Part shown: positions 63,289-64,000 of the stretch, piece after piece
Layout: the number at the start of each line of letters is the position of its first letter
Position numbering within the stretch: the stretch's first letter is position 1
DNA from: Rutidosis leptorrhynchoides
Lineage: Eukaryota > Streptophyta > Magnoliopsida > Asterales > Asteraceae
Reading direction: 5' to 3'
NCBI RefSeq assembly: GCF_046630445.1
Contig: NC_092333.1
Coordinates: 104,951,501 to 105,015,500, forward strand
DNA: 64,000 nucleotides
Made by a program: the position numbers and the translations under genes
The notes under the pieces: model-generated
What the model saw: the letters and a program-made list of their open reading frames with translations, nothing else
Databases searched by the model: none
Told to the model about the DNA's origin: nothing

Positions 63289-63731
63289 TTATTATTATTA
63301 AGTATTAGTATTATTATTGTTACTAGCATTAAAAGTATTATTAGTATTACTAGTATTATTATTATAATTATTAGTATTATCATTATAATTATTAGTATTA
63401 TCATTATAATTATTATTATTTATATCATGATTATTATTATTATTATTATCAAAAATTATTATTTTCATTATCATTTTATTGATAATATGAGTATTTTTAT
63501 TATTATTAAGAACTGATGTTATTATTATTTTCATTAAAAACTATTATTCTTATAATTATTATTGGTATTATTATTGACATCAGTATCATTATTTTTAAAT
63601 CTATCGATATATCCAATATTATCATTAAGAATATTATTAGTAGTATCATTATTATAAAAATTAACAATTTTATTAAAACTATCATTTCAAATAAAAATTA
63701 TCATTTCTAAGTATTATTATTATTACTACTA

Positions 63732-63733
<2 letters not shown>

Positions 63734-63788
<55 letters not shown>
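63734..63788. repeat. (AT)n microsatellite
   Basis: About 55 bp of AT dinucleotides in G's LTR. Confidence 0.95.
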
Positions 63789-63791
<3 letters not shown>

Positions 63792-64000
63792 CATTTTTAC
63801 TACTAGTATTATTATTGTTATTACAAAATAATACAACTCTTTATTCATTAACATTATTAATATTATTTTATCAAATAAATACTTCTATATAGAAAATATA
63901 TAAAAGTATATATACAAAAATATATAACAATTGAAATAATATATATAAACTTATTCGATTAAAAGTATATGTGTTAATATATAAACTTGATATAGGTTCG

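Larger units (their letters stand above)
61510..64000 (+). repeat. Element G: partial LTR related to E's
   Basis: Starts TATGACAACCC, matching E's TGTGACGACCC with the terminal TG mutated. It shares with E's LTR the blocks CTTCACTTTTTAGCCAAAA, GTTAGGAATCTTT, AAAAGTCAAAC, the GCGGGTTCGAGCC module and the (ATT)n array, and reaches GATATAGGTTCG at the window end, the block found in E near 6508. Diverged by many substitutions. Whether it is a 5' LTR, 3' LTR or solo LTR cannot be told. ATT-rich low-complexity sequence at 61617-62220 and 63207-63720 contains only spurious frames. Confidence 0.75.

Overview
This is plant nuclear DNA made almost wholly of nested retrotransposons. No ordinary host gene, rRNA, tRNA or CRISPR array was found. 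The AT-richness, long LTRs, Met-tRNA-type primer sites, chromodomain integrase and AT/ATT microsatellites fit a large eudicot genome. Asteraceae is my best guess from the general look of the LTRs, but the sequence does not prove it.

Layout. The oldest layer is a LINE seen in pieces: 21556-22188, 35884-36838 and 37658-37730 on the minus strand, and 37731-38463 plus 61495-61509 on the plus strand. Into it went: E (1-21555, partial, a gag-pol-less LTR element whose 3' LTR begins at 3561); D (22189-35878, minus strand, TSD CTATA); an 809-bp solo LTR (36844-37652, TSD ATATA); B (38464-61494); and G (61510 to the window end, one partial LTR). E's LTR was hit by a 2.4-kb Athila-like solo LTR (6961-9345, TSD TTCAC) and by element A (9807-21542, TSD TTAGG). 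B's gag was split by element C (44135-54052, TSD AAGCT), whose 1,844-bp LTRs are almost identical.

A, B and D are copies of one Ty3/gypsy chromovirus family (Tekay/Del-like: ~3.3-3.6-kb LTRs, gag with two zinc knuckles, PR-RT-RH-IN and a C-terminal chromodomain-like segment). Its unusual feature is a pair of extra plus-sense genes between the primer-binding site and gag: an acidic protein (here ORFX, 192-210 aa) and an F-box/Sel1-like protein (227 aa in B). Both are intact in B. ORFX is also open in A and D; the F-box gene has one nonsense codon in D and is mostly deleted in A. Conserved splice-like signals suggest the F-box is expressed by splicing out ORFX. ORFX carries a conserved acidic-flanked VIEI motif that resembles a SUMO-interacting motif. 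A copy of the AACGGGTAGGTAC motif that abuts the 3' LTR also lies between the F-box gene and gag in B and D, and E has the same motif twice around a different degenerate ORF. This two-gene accessory module is the best candidate for a poorly described system.

C is a different kind of element: Athila-like, coding only for gag-protease, with no RT, RNase H or integrase visible, yet it is the youngest insertion here. It probably depends on enzymes supplied in trans.
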